Origin: Primorskyibacter aestuariivivens
Lineage (GTDB): Bacteria; Pseudomonadota; Alphaproteobacteria; Rhodobacterales; Rhodobacteraceae
Reading direction: 5' to 3'
Assembly: GCF_028023675.1 (NCBI RefSeq)
Contig: NZ_JAQIOZ010000020.1
Location: 1 to 64,000 of the forward strand
Length of the DNA: 64,000 nt
The position numbers and the translations under genes were made by a program. Shown one piece after another: positions 18,006 to 26,221 of the stretch (the stretch's first letter is position 1; each line of letters begins with the position of its first letter). The notes under the pieces were generated by a model. The model worked only from the letters and a program-made list of their open reading frames with translations, had not been told where the DNA came from and made no database searches.

Positions 18006-18020
18006 ATAGGAAAAACCTAT
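18006..18020. promoter_or_regulatory. OxyR/LysR-type half operator ATAG-N7-CTAT over the regulator's ribosome site
   Basis: ATAGGAAAAACCTAT is a perfect inverted repeat matching one ATAG-N7-CTAT unit of the OxyR consensus. It ends two bases before the ATG of the regulator gene at 18023, so it could serve autoregulation. A second unit in the expected spacing was looked for upstream and is not convincing. Confidence 0.5.
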
Positions 18021-18022
18021 TC

Positions 18023-18967
18023 ATGTCTGCTCATCCCGAACCCACTTTGCGCCAGTTGCGCTATCTCGTGACTTTGGCCGAGACAGGACAATACCGGCGT
18101 GCGGCGGCGGCTTTGGGCATTGCCCAGCCGTCTCTCAGTCAACAGATCGCGACGCTGGAAGACGTCCTGGGGCTGCGGCTGTTCGAGCGGGGGCGGGGCG
18201 GCGTGCTCCTGACGCCGCCGGGCCGCGAGGTGGCGCTGCGCGCGCGCCGGATCCTTGACGAGGTCGCGGCGCTTGGCGATCTGTCTGCCGAGTTGCAGCG
18301 CGGGCTCAGCGGGACGCTGCGGCTGGGGTCGACCCCGACCATCGGGCCCTATTTCCTGCCCTCGGTGCTGCGCGACCTGCATCGTGATTTCCCCGATCTG
18401 CGGCTGGTGCTGCGCGACGCGCCGCCAGCGGCGCTGTTTGCGGGCCTGCAGGACGGGACTTTTGATCTGGTGCTCACGCAACTGCCCGCGGGCGGCGACC
18501 TGGTGCGCGTGCGGCGGTTGTTTCGCGAACCGCTGCTGCTGGCGGTATCGCGTGATCACCCGCTGGCAGCAAAGGCCGAGATCACCGCTGCGGACCTCAA
18601 GGGCCACGACATCCTGTCGCTCAGCCCTGATTATGCCCTGCACGCTCAGACCGCGCGGCTCTGCGAGGAAACCGGCGCGGTGCTGCGCCGCGACTACGAA
18701 GGCACCAGTCTCGACGCGCTGCGCCAGATGGCGGCGATGAACATGGGCGCGGCGCTCTTGCCGCGTCTTTACACCCGGTCCGAGGTGCGCGGTGCGGATG
18801 CGGATGTGCGTCTTCTGCCGTTCAGGAGCCGTGGCCCGTGGCGCTCGGTCGGGTTGGCCTGGCGCGAAGGGGCAGGGCGGCAGGCCGCGTTCGAACATTT
18901 CCACGCGGCATGCGCGGCAAGCCTGCGCACCGCCTTTGCGGGCGAGCTGGTGACCGAGGACGGCTGA
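18023..18967 (+). CDS. OxyR-like LysR-family regulator lacking the peroxidatic cysteine
   Basis: 314 residues: an N-terminal winged HTH (LRQLRYLVTLAETGQYRRAA ... QPSLSQQI, 9-60) and a LysR effector domain. The region around ALHAQTARLCEETGA aligns with E. coli OxyR so that Cys214 here corresponds to resolving Cys208, while the peroxidatic Cys199 position is Ala205. It is OxyR-like in sequence but should not form the regulatory disulfide. It is divergent from the DUF465 gene rather than from a catalase or peroxiredoxin gene. Confidence 0.85.
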   Translation: MSAHPEPTLRQLRYLVTLAETGQYRRAAAALGIAQPSLSQQIATLEDVLGLRLFERGRGGVLLTPPGREVALRARRILDEVAALGDLSAELQRGLSGTLRLGSTPTIGPYFLPSVLRDLHRDFPDLRLVLRDAPPAALFAGLQDGTFDLVLTQLPAGGDLVRVRRLFREPLLLAVSRDHPLAAKAEITAADLKGHDILSLSPDYALHAQTARLCEETGAVLRRDYEGTSLDALRQMAAMNMGAALLPRLYTRSEVRGADADVRLLPFRSRGPWRSVGLAWREGAGRQAAFEHFHAACAASLRTAFAGELVTEDG

Positions 18968-19023
18968 GGAGCCAAAGGCCCCCCTCCCAGTGGGTTGGCG
19001 CGGGTAAGGCCCGCCTCGAAAAC

Positions 19024-19052
19024 AAAAAAGGGCGATCCCGTGAGACCGCCCT
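19024..19052 (-). terminator. Rho-independent terminator of fbaB
   Basis: On the minus strand, AGGGCG, a partly paired 12-base centre and CGCCCT are followed directly by TTTTTT. It lies 23 bp after the aldolase stop codon. Confidence 0.8.
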
Positions 19053-19074
19053 CAAACTATGTCGGCAAAGATGT

Positions 19075-19968
19075 TCAGCCCGCTTTCGACGCCTCGTAGA
19101 TGCTGTCGATCGTGGCGGCGAGCGTGGCGTTGAACTCCTCGTCGCTTTGCTGCGCCGACAGCCCTTCGGTGGTCGCGCGCGAGAAGCTGGCGATCATGCC
19201 GGTGTTTTCGGCCAGCTTGGCGTTGGCCTCGTCGCGCGAATAGCCGCCCGAAAGCGCCACAACGCGCATCACCTTGGGGTGATCGACCAGTGATTTATAC
19301 TGGTTCGCCTTGCTGGGCAGCGACAGTTTCAGCATGATCTGCTGACCCTCGGGCAGGGTGTCGAGCTGCTTGGTGATTTCCTCCAGAAGGATGTCCTCGG
19401 CCTCGGCCTTGTCCTCAATCGTGATGGTGACTTCCGGTTCGATGATCGGCATCAGCCCGTGGGACAGGATCTGGCGACCGACCTCGAACTGCTGCGCCAC
19501 ATTGGCGGCGATGCCCGCCGGGTTGGCCGCGTCGATGACCGAGCGCATCTTGGTGCCGAACACGCCCTTGGACACGGCGCGGGCGCAAAGCGCGTCGAGA
19601 TCGGGCATTGGTTTCATCAGTTTCACGCCATCGGTTGGCTCTGCCAACCCCTTGTCGACCTTGAGGAACGGCACCACGCGGCGTTCGTTCCAGAGGTATT
19701 CAGCGGTGGGTGTGCCGTCGATCTCGCCATCCATTGTCCGCTCGAACAGGATCGCGCCCATCACCTTGTCACCGGTAAAGGCGGGCGATTTGATGATCCG
19801 CGCGCGCATCTCGTGGATCAGGCCGAACATCTCTTCGTCATTCGAATAGGCGTCTTCCTCGATGCCATACAGCTTGAGCGCCTTGGGGGTGGAGCCGCCC
19901 GATTGGTCCAGCGCCGCGATGAAGCCGTCTTTTTCAGCGGCCTGTTTGGCCATTTCCGGGTTGGTCAT
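19075..19968 (-). CDS. fbaB: Class I fructose-bisphosphate aldolase
   Basis: 297 residues from the ATG at 19968. The N-terminus (MAKQAAEKDGFIAALDQSGGSTPKAL) and the GTPTAEYLWNERRVVPFLKVDKGL block are those of the short class I (Schiff-base lysine) aldolase found in many proteobacteria. It interconverts fructose 1,6-bisphosphate with glyceraldehyde 3-phosphate and dihydroxyacetone phosphate. It lies 417 bp downstream of pgk, with structured DNA between, and a LacI-type half-palindrome 68 bp upstream of its start suggests shared control with zwf and eno. Confidence 0.93.
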   Translation of the reverse strand: MTNPEMAKQAAEKDGFIAALDQSGGSTPKALKLYGIEEDAYSNDEEMFGLIHEMRARIIKSPAFTGDKVMGAILFERTMDGEIDGTPTAEYLWNERRVVPFLKVDKGLAEPTDGVKLMKPMPDLDALCARAVSKGVFGTKMRSVIDAANPAGIAANVAQQFEVGRQILSHGLMPIIEPEVTITIEDKAEAEDILLEEITKQLDTLPEGQQIMLKLSLPSKANQYKSLVDHPKVMRVVALSGGYSRDEANAKLAENTGMIASFSRATTEGLSAQQSDEEFNATLAATIDSIYEASKAG

Positions 19969-20035
19969 GGGGAATCCTGTTTGAAAGAGTATCGTTGGCA
20001 GGTGTTTAGGCCAGTGTCGGCAGCGGCGCAATTCT

Positions 20036-20047
20036 GGTGGCGCTAAC
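20036..20047. promoter_or_regulatory. Degenerate LacI-type operator upstream of fbaB
   Basis: GGTGGCGCTAAC matches 10 of 12 positions of GTTAGCGCTAAC, the perfect palindrome upstream of zwf and eno. It lies 68 bp upstream of the fbaB ATG, close to the spacing seen for eno. The right half-site is intact and the left is degenerate. Confidence 0.35.
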
Positions 20048-20087
20048 CGTGCGGGATTGGCTTGGTGTTGTGTGTGCCGAGCGCGAG

Positions 20088-20237
20088 GCGAATGGCAAAT
20101 TTGGGACCATTCGCGACGCTCGTTCGGAGCGCCGGGCCGGTTAACAGCCGCGAAGCGGCCCGGCCATCCATTGCCCGGCAGGCGAATTGGCATGGCCAAT
20201 TCTGCCGAGAGTGGGCCAGCCCCTCCCAAGGGCTGGC
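20088..20237. other. Cluster of five inverted repeats between pgk and fbaB
   Basis: Five perfect stems follow one another in 150 bp: GCGAATGG/CCATTCGC (20088-20114), CGCTC/GAGCG (20117-20131), CCGGGCCG/CGGCCCGG (20132-20163), GAATTGGC/GCCAATTC (20184-20202) and GCCAGCCC/GGGCTGGC (20215-20237). No T-tracts follow. The 417 bp between the fbaB and pgk reading frames hold nothing else recognisable except the operator-like site at 20036. This may be a structured leader, a terminator array or a repeat composite. Confidence 0.6.
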
Positions 20238-20385
20238 GATTTGGTTGATGATCGCGCGAGCCTTATTCTGATGCAGTATTTGGCAGGCATAAAGTGCTTT
20301 GAATCGCCCGTTGGATCGCCACCCCAGGGGCTGACGTTGCGAAAGGTAGCTTGTCCCGCAAATCAAACACCCTTTGCCCCGCACC

Positions 20386-21561
20386 TCACCCCAGCGCCGC
20401 CACGCCCGGCAGCGTCTTGCCTTCCATCCATTCAAGGAACGCCCCGCCCGCGGTGGAGATATAGGTGAAATCCTCCGCCGCACCGGCCTTGTTCAGCGCG
20501 GCCACCGTGTCGCCGCCGCCCGCCACAGAGATCAGCTTGCCCGCCTTGGACAGCTCTGCCGCCTGTTTCGCCGCCGCATTGGTGGCCGCATCAAACGGCT
20601 CGATTTCAAACGCGCCCATCGGTCCGTTCCAGATCAGCGTTTTGGCGGTTTCCAGCACACTGGCCACCTTGGCCACGGTCTCCGGTCCCGCATCTAGGAT
20701 CATCGCATCCGCCGGGCAGGCATCGGCGGCCACGACCTCATTCTCGGCGCCTGCCTTGAATTCCCGCGCGACAACCACATCCACCGGCAGGATGATCTCG
20801 CAGCCCGCCACTTTGGCCTTCTCCATGATCTCCAGCGCGGTGCCGGTCATGTCATGTTCGGCCAGCGATTTGCCCACGTCGATGCCCTGCGCCGCCAGAA
20901 ACGTGTTGGCCATGCCGCCGCCAATCACCAGATGATCGACCTTGCTCACCAGATTGCCCAGGAGGTCCAGCTTGGTCGACACTTTCGCACCGCCCACTAC
21001 GGCCACCACGGGGCGTTCGGGATTGCCCAGAGCGGCCTCAAGTGCCGAAAGCTCCGCCTGCATCAACCGGCCCGCGCAATTGGGCAGCAGTTTCGCCACG
21101 CCTTCGGTCGAGGCATGCGCGCGATGCGCGGCGGAAAACGCGTCATTGCAATAGATATCGCCCAGCGAGGCGAGGAACCCGGCCATTTGCGGGTCATTGG
21201 CCTCTTCCATCGCGGTGAAGCGGGTGTTTTCCACCAGTACAACCGCGTCGGCGGGCAGGGCATCAAGCGCATCGCGCGACGGGGTCTCGACAAAGGTCAC
21301 CTCGCGGCCCAGCGCCGCCTCCAGCGCGGGCAGCACCTGGCGCAGCGACATCTCCGGCACGACCTGGCCCTTGGGACGTCCGAAATGCGCCAGCAGCACC
21401 GGCTTGCCCCCGGCGGACAGGATATCGCGAATGGTGGGCAGGATACGCTGGATGCGGGTATCATCGGTGACGACGCCATCCTTGACCGGAACGTTGATGT
21501 CCACGCGGGTCAGCACGATCTTGCCCGAAAGGTCCATATCGTCGAGAGAATTCCAGCCCAT
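20386..21561 (-). CDS. pgk: Phosphoglycerate kinase
   Basis: 391 residues from the ATG at 21561, chosen because [29 protein letters not shown] is the usual alphaproteobacterial start. It transfers phosphate between 1,3-bisphosphoglycerate and ADP. Visible are the RVDINVP and HFGRPKG substrate loops, [16 protein letters not shown] and the C-terminal nucleotide segment GPMGAFE ... [12 protein letters not shown]. It is transcribed towards fbaB. Confidence 0.96.
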   Translation of the reverse strand: MGWNSLDDMDLSGKIVLTRVDINVPVKDGVVTDDTRIQRILPTIRDILSAGGKPVLLAHFGRPKGQVVPEMSLRQVLPALEAALGREVTFVETPSRDALDALPADAVVLVENTRFTAMEEANDPQMAGFLASLGDIYCNDAFSAAHRAHASTEGVAKLLPNCAGRLMQAELSALEAALGNPERPVVAVVGGAKVSTKLDLLGNLVSKVDHLVIGGGMANTFLAAQGIDVGKSLAEHDMTGTALEIMEKAKVAGCEIILPVDVVVAREFKAGAENEVVAADACPADAMILDAGPETVAKVASVLETAKTLIWNGPMGAFEIEPFDAATNAAAKQAAELSKAGKLISVAGGGDTVAALNKAGAAEDFTYISTAGGAFLEWMEGKTLPGVAALG

Positions 21562-21692
21562 GTCGCGGCTCCTGTGATTGTAATCGGATTTGGCCCCGTG
21601 TTTGACCCCAAAGCACGCATTGGTCAACTGGCCTTGCCCGCGCCTGTCCGGCCCATTAGGTATCTGGGCAATCAAACCGACAGGAGCGCCAA

Positions 21693-22199
21693 ATGGCCGA
21701 GATCAAAGACCCCGAAAACACCATCCTGATGGAACTCAAGGACGGCACCGTCACCATTGAGTTGCTGCCCGACGTGGCCCCCGAGCACACCAAGCGCATG
21801 AAGGAACTGGCCCGCGCCGGTGAATATGACAACGTGGCTTTTCACCGGGTGATCGACGGCTTCATGGCCCAGACCGGCGATGTGCAGCATGGCGATATGG
21901 AAGACGGGTTCAACATCCGCATGGCAGGCACCGGCGGTTCGTCCCTGCCGAACCTGCCTGCGGAGTTCTCCAAGCTGCCCCATGACCGCGGCACGCTGGG
22001 CGCGGCGCGCTCGCAGGCGCCCAATTCGGCCAATTCGCAGTTCTTCATCAACTTCAAGGACAATCATTTCCTGAACGGGCAATACACCGTCTATGGCCGT
22101 GTGATTTCCGGTATGGAACATGTGGACGCCATCACCCGGGGCGAGCCGCCTGCGAACCCTGATCGCATGATTTCCGTCAAGGTGGCCGCCGATGCGTAA
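21693..22199 (+). CDS. ppiB: Cytoplasmic cyclophilin-type peptidyl-prolyl isomerase
   Basis: 168 residues without a signal peptide. The cyclophilin core is clear: [16 protein letters not shown] carries the catalytic Arg and Phe, [20 protein letters not shown] the substrate wall, and [14 protein letters not shown] the last strand. It accelerates cis-trans isomerisation of prolyl bonds. It is divergent from pgk, and its last eight bases overlap the next gene. Confidence 0.93.
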   Translation: MAEIKDPENTILMELKDGTVTIELLPDVAPEHTKRMKELARAGEYDNVAFHRVIDGFMAQTGDVQHGDMEDGFNIRMAGTGGSSLPNLPAEFSKLPHDRGTLGAARSQAPNSANSQFFINFKDNHFLNGQYTVYGRVISGMEHVDAITRGEPPANPDRMISVKVAADA

Positions 22200-22746
22200 G
22201 CTGGCGCTGGCATTGACCCTGTTGGCCGGTCCCGCATTCGCGACCGGCCTTCAGATCGAGGTGGCGGGCGAGGCCAATGGGACCATCACCATCGACCTGC
22301 TCGAAGATGTGGCCCCGGGCCATGTGGAACAGATCACCGCGCTGGCGGGCGAGGGGGCCTATGACAACGTGGTGTTCCACCGCGTGATCGACGGCTTCAT
22401 GGCGCAGACCGGTGATGTGCAGTTCGGCGACATGACGGATGAGGCATTCTCGATGGAGCGGGCGGGTCTCGGCGGATCCGAGCGCGATGATCTTGCGGCG
22501 GAGTTTTCCTCGGAGAGCTTTGACCGCGGCGTCGTGGGCATGGCGCGCAGCCAGAGCCCGAACTCCGGCAATTCGCAGTTCTTCATCATGTTCGCCCCTG
22601 CGCCACATCTGAACGGGCAATATACCGTTGTGGGCCGCGTGACCGAGGGCATGGAGGTGGTTGACGCGATCAAGCGCGGGGCCGGGCGCAACGGCGCTGT
22701 TCTGGGCGAGCCGGACCGCATGGTGTCGGTTACCGTGACGGACTAA
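22192..22746 (+). CDS. ppiA: Exported cyclophilin-type peptidyl-prolyl isomerase
   Basis: 184 residues with an N-terminal signal peptide ([17 protein letters not shown]) and the same cyclophilin core as its upstream neighbour ([44 protein letters not shown]). It is therefore expected in the periplasm, helping to fold exported proteins. The start overlaps the upstream ppiB coding end by eight bases, so the pair is translationally coupled and looks like a duplication in which one copy gained export. Confidence 0.93.
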   Translation: MRKLALALTLLAGPAFATGLQIEVAGEANGTITIDLLEDVAPGHVEQITALAGEGAYDNVVFHRVIDGFMAQTGDVQFGDMTDEAFSMERAGLGGSERDDLAAEFSSESFDRGVVGMARSQSPNSGNSQFFIMFAPAPHLNGQYTVVGRVTEGMEVVDAIKRGAGRNGAVLGEPDRMVSVTVTD

Positions 22747-22994
22747 AGCTGTTGCCGCGTCCCTGGAGCTTTCCGGGGCGCGGAGACCGCTTGCGTATCC
22801 TTTGGCAGACTTTCCGCTGTTCTTTCGGCCCGCTGTCGGAGCGTAGATACATAAGATGATGACTTGGCAGACTCTGCTTTGCCGAATGCTTGGACCGCTG
22901 AGTTTGGCGCGGAGCTGCGTGCCTCCCGGTTCGGCGTGTTTGGTGGTGGCTGGCACCTCTGTTATCCTTGTCCGGGCGACTCAGGAGATGACGG

Positions 22995-23648
22995 ATGGCA
23001 GAATTTTACTCCGATGCGCACAGATCGTTACAGGACCGGTTTGACACGCGACGGCTGGCCGACGCGCTGCATGACAACGTCATGCGATCCGAACTGGCCA
23101 AGATGGACAAGCGCTTCATTACCGCCAGCGATTTCTTTTTCCTGTCAACCGTCGACCACAATGGCTTTCCAACGGTGTCCTACAAGGGCGGACATCCGGG
23201 GTTCGTGTCGATACTCGACGACAAGACGATCGCCTTTCCCGTCTATGATGGGAACGGGATGTTCTATTCCATGGGGAACATCGAGAATATGCCGAAAGTC
23301 GGAATGCTTTTTATCGATTTCGAACGCCCGCGCCGGTTGAGGCTCCATGGCCGGGCGGTCCTGTCGGCGGACGATCCGCTGAAGGCGGATTGTGCCGGCG
23401 CCTTGATGATCGTGCGGATCGAGCTTGAGAGCATCTTTACAAACTGTCCCCGCTATATTCACAAATACCGACGCGTTGAAAGTTCCGAATTCGTCCCGGT
23501 GGAAGGCAAGGAGCCTCCCGTTCCCGAATGGAAACGCGTAGATTACCTGCAGGAAAACCTTCCTGCGCGGGATCGGGAAATTGCCCGGCAATCCGGCGAG
23601 GTGGTGACCGAGTCGGAATACCGCAAGAACTTTTGGAAGGGGCTGTGA
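22995..23648 (+). CDS. Pyridoxamine 5'-phosphate oxidase-family flavoprotein
   Basis: 217 residues with a split-barrel FMN-binding domain (about 45-150): DFFFLSTVDHNGFPTVSYKGG, AFPVYDGNGMFYSMGNI and VGMLFIDFERPRRLRLHGRA are the typical strands. The start has CAGGAGA seven bases upstream. It is a family-level assignment (PPOX class); the length and the VPEWKRVDYLQENLPARDR tail do not point to genuine PdxH. It is a single gene with about 250 bp of non-coding DNA on each side. Confidence 0.82.
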   Translation: MAEFYSDAHRSLQDRFDTRRLADALHDNVMRSELAKMDKRFITASDFFFLSTVDHNGFPTVSYKGGHPGFVSILDDKTIAFPVYDGNGMFYSMGNIENMPKVGMLFIDFERPRRLRLHGRAVLSADDPLKADCAGALMIVRIELESIFTNCPRYIHKYRRVESSEFVPVEGKEPPVPEWKRVDYLQENLPARDREIARQSGEVVTESEYRKNFWKGL

Positions 23649-23872
23649 TCAAACGGCACCGGCCCTGTCAGCACAGGTGATGCAGATGCAAGGCGCGGGG
23701 GGATTTTTCATTCTTTTCAGCCTTAGCCTGTCTTGTTTTGAAGTTGGCCGAAGCTTCGGTAGGACAGACTTGGATAATTTATCGGGGCACGGGCGATCAA
23801 ACCCGCGTGGGGTGGACTATGCAGAGGGCGGCGGATCGCGCAGGCTTGGATCACCCCAAGGAGTGAGCGCCC

Positions 23873-24844
23873 ATGTTTCTCAGACCGATCATTTTCGCCT
23901 TTGCCGTGACATGTTCCGGGAGTCTTGCCAGCGCCAGCCCGGAATTCTGGGCGCGGGAATGGCCGAACACGAATTTCGGGAAAACCAGCGTGGAGAATTG
24001 GGTCGAGATCCTGTCCGGGGGCCCGCCCAAGGATGGCATCCCGGCGCTGGATGACCCCGCGTTCAAACCGGTGGCGGAGGAAACCCGCATCGATGACCGC
24101 GAACCAGTGATCACGGTCGACATTGAGGGGGCCACCCCGCGCGCCTATCCGATCCGCTACCTCACCTGGCATGAGATCGTGAATGATGAGGTGGGCGGCG
24201 TGCCCGTTGCGGTGACCTTTTGCCCGCTGTGCAATTCCGGCCTCACCTTTGACCGGCGCACGGAGCATGGTGTGCTGAGCTTTGGTGTCTCGGGCAAGCT
24301 GCGCAATTCCGACATGGTCATGTATGACCGCGAGACCGAAAGCTGGTGGCAACAGGCCATGGGCGAGGCCATCGTGGGTGATCTGCTTGGGACCGAGTTG
24401 AAACAATTGCCCACATGGATGGAAAGCTGGGCGCAGTTCACCGCGCGCAATCCAGACGGGCTGGTCATGGAGGAACCGGACTGGCCACGCAGTTACGGGC
24501 AGAATCCCTATCGCAACTATGACAGCTCGCACCGGCCGTTCCTTTATTCCGGGGAAATGCCGCCCCATGGCATTCCGGCGTTGATGCGCGTGGTGCGGGT
24601 GGGGGACCGGGCCTGGCCCCTGTCCCGGTTCGATGCGGCGCAGGAGATTTCCGAGGCGGGCGTGACCCTCACATGGGAAAAGGGGCAGGCCTCGGCACTG
24701 GATTCGGCCAGGATCGGTGATGGGCGCGAGGTGGGCACGATCCGGGTTCGGGACGGGCAGGGGCGGGATGTGCCCCATGACGTGATGTTCGCCTTTGCCT
24801 TTCACGCCTTCTGGCCGGATGGGACGTGGATGGTGGGGCGCTAG
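23873..24844 (+). CDS. Exported DUF3179 protein
   Basis: 323 residues with a signal peptide (MFLRPIIFAFAVTCSGSLASA). It shows the DUF3179 hallmarks: PAYPI-like PRAYPIRYLTWHEIVND, the Cys pair in FCPLCNSGLTF, and DRETESWWQQAMGEAIVGDL. The Cys-Pro-Leu-Cys motif suggests metal or redox chemistry, but the family has no established function. The ribosome site AAGGAG is well placed. A pair of strong palindromes follows the stop at 24849-24892. Confidence 0.85.
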   Translation: MFLRPIIFAFAVTCSGSLASASPEFWAREWPNTNFGKTSVENWVEILSGGPPKDGIPALDDPAFKPVAEETRIDDREPVITVDIEGATPRAYPIRYLTWHEIVNDEVGGVPVAVTFCPLCNSGLTFDRRTEHGVLSFGVSGKLRNSDMVMYDRETESWWQQAMGEAIVGDLLGTELKQLPTWMESWAQFTARNPDGLVMEEPDWPRSYGQNPYRNYDSSHRPFLYSGEMPPHGIPALMRVVRVGDRAWPLSRFDAAQEISEAGVTLTWEKGQASALDSARIGDGREVGTIRVRDGQGRDVPHDVMFAFAFHAFWPDGTWMVGR

Positions 24845-24848
24845 CGGA

Positions 24849-24892
24849 CAAATCTGTTCCAACAGATTTGCAAATGCCTTGGAAGGCATTTG
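24849..24892. repeat. Tandem double palindrome after the DUF3179 gene
   Basis: Two adjacent hairpins, each with 10-bp perfect arms and a two-base centre: CAAATCTGTT-cc-AACAGATTTG and CAAATGCCTT-gg-AAGGCATTTG. They begin five bases after the stop codon, so they likely act as a terminator. The architecture matches the double hairpins at 53522 and 57647, although the arm sequences differ. Confidence 0.6.
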
Positions 24893-24897
24893 GTCAC

Positions 24898-24945
24898 GCT
24901 GAACAACTCGCCCCGCCCAACACGCAGAATTTCGCACAGTGGGGA
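24898..24945. repeat. 48-bp direct repeat: detached copy of the radical SAM gene 3' end
   Basis: This 48-bp block is identical to 25023-25070, which encodes the last residues of the radical SAM protein on the minus strand. The detached copy also reads through the Cys-rich end (PHCAKFCVLGGASCSA) to its own TGA stop. The copies are offset by 125 bp, which is not a multiple of three. Confidence 0.9.
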
Positions 24946-25018
24946 GTTTGATCCGGTCCGCCAAAGGCGGCAAAGCCTCCGGGGGAGGGTTTGAGGATCA
25001 GACGGGCGGAGCCCTTGT

Positions 25019-25972
25019 CTAGGCTGAACAACTCGCCCCGCCCAACACGCAGAATTTCGCACAGTGGGGATGATTCAACGCCACGTCGCGCTCGGCTTCT
25101 TTCAGCGTCGCGCCCATATCGAACTCGGGCTCATAGGGCAGCAGGGTACAGGCCACGACCGTGGGGCTGTCGGCCCTTTTGCGTTTCACCACCATGCGTG
25201 AAGAGGCGCACATGACATCCTGGGGCGATTTGCCAAGGATACCCCAGCAGGCGGTGGTGATTTCCGGCACTTCGACGGACATGTCCATCTCGGGGAACAG
25301 GACCGTCATGCCAGGGTCCTGCGCGTCAGTGTCAAAGCCTTCGCGGGCAAAAAGCTCAGCATAGCCAGCCCGCGCCGCCGCCTCGCTTTCGGCCCAGACG
25401 ATGCGCCCCGCCACTGCCATGCGAATACCGGCATCGCGCAGCCAGCGCATGCCCTCAAGCGTGCGTTCAAAGGCGTCCTTGCCGCGTTCGGCGTCGTGAA
25501 TCTCGGGGGACCAGTGATCGACCGAAATCCGCAGGGTCAGCTTGTCACCAAACTCGGCCTGCAAGTCCTGCAGCCCGGCGCGCACGCGCTTGCGCATCAT
25601 CGGGCGCATGGCATTGGTGAGGATCAGAACCTCGTAGCCCCGTGCCAGCGCAGCGCGCGCCATTGCGATCATCTCGGGGTTCATGAATGGCTCGCCGCCG
25701 GTAAACCCGATCTCGCGCACATTCCAGTTCCGGGCGTCCAGCTGGTCGAGATAGGACACCACCTCTGCCTCGGTCAGGTAGACCAGCGCGTCATTCGTGG
25801 GGGAGCTTTCGATGTAACAATTGGCGCATTCGATATTGCACAGCGTTCCGGTGTTGAACCACAAGGTCTGCGGGTTGCTCAGCGCCACACGCGCGCGGTC
25901 CTCCCCCTTGGCGGTTTTCAGCGGATCGCGGAACCTGCCCGCATTGGCATCTGTAACAGTCTGATCTTTCAT
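25019..25972 (-). CDS. Radical SAM protein with C-terminal cysteine cluster
   Basis: 317 residues from the ATG at 25972. The cluster motif is CNIECANC (CX3CX2C, near 45-52), followed by GFTGGEPFMNPEM, which provides the SAM-binding GGEP element, and a partial TIM barrel. The C-terminus has additional cysteines (MCASSR, VACTLLPYEP, HCAKFCVLGGASC) that could hold a second Fe-S cluster, as in SPASM-type enzymes. The substrate is unknown and no peptide precursor is visible nearby. Its last 48 bp are duplicated downstream at 24898-24945. Confidence 0.82.
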   Translation of the reverse strand: MKDQTVTDANAGRFRDPLKTAKGEDRARVALSNPQTLWFNTGTLCNIECANCYIESSPTNDALVYLTEAEVVSYLDQLDARNWNVREIGFTGGEPFMNPEMIAMARAALARGYEVLILTNAMRPMMRKRVRAGLQDLQAEFGDKLTLRISVDHWSPEIHDAERGKDAFERTLEGMRWLRDAGIRMAVAGRIVWAESEAAARAGYAELFAREGFDTDAQDPGMTVLFPEMDMSVEVPEITTACWGILGKSPQDVMCASSRMVVKRKRADSPTVVACTLLPYEPEFDMGATLKEAERDVALNHPHCAKFCVLGGASCSA

Positions 25973-26126
25973 GAACTTGTCGCTACCCCGCACATATAGT
26001 TCCGGAGTTAAAGACCTGTGCCGCGCTTGCCAATGGGCGGGCAACATGGCTGACGCCATTGTGAAGCGGCTTTGGCGTGTTAAGATTTGCCCGGGTGATG
26101 TAATCCGCGCCGTATGGATGAAAATT

Positions 26127-26138
26127 GTTAGCGCTAAC
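26127..26138. promoter_or_regulatory. LacI-family-type operator GTTAGCGCTAAC upstream of zwf
   Basis: A perfect 12-bp palindrome in the context TTGTTAGCGCTAACTTG, 84 bp upstream of the zwf ATG. The identical 12-mer lies upstream of eno at 33396. CceR, a LacI-type regulator, controls the same pathway genes in Rhodobacter sphaeroides. Confidence 0.65.
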
Positions 26139-26221
26139 TTGAATATGCGCGCGCACAGGTATATGCGCTGAGGCAACGCCAAGTCGGTGCACATGCCGAC
26201 ACAACCTGAAGAGGGCTTCTT

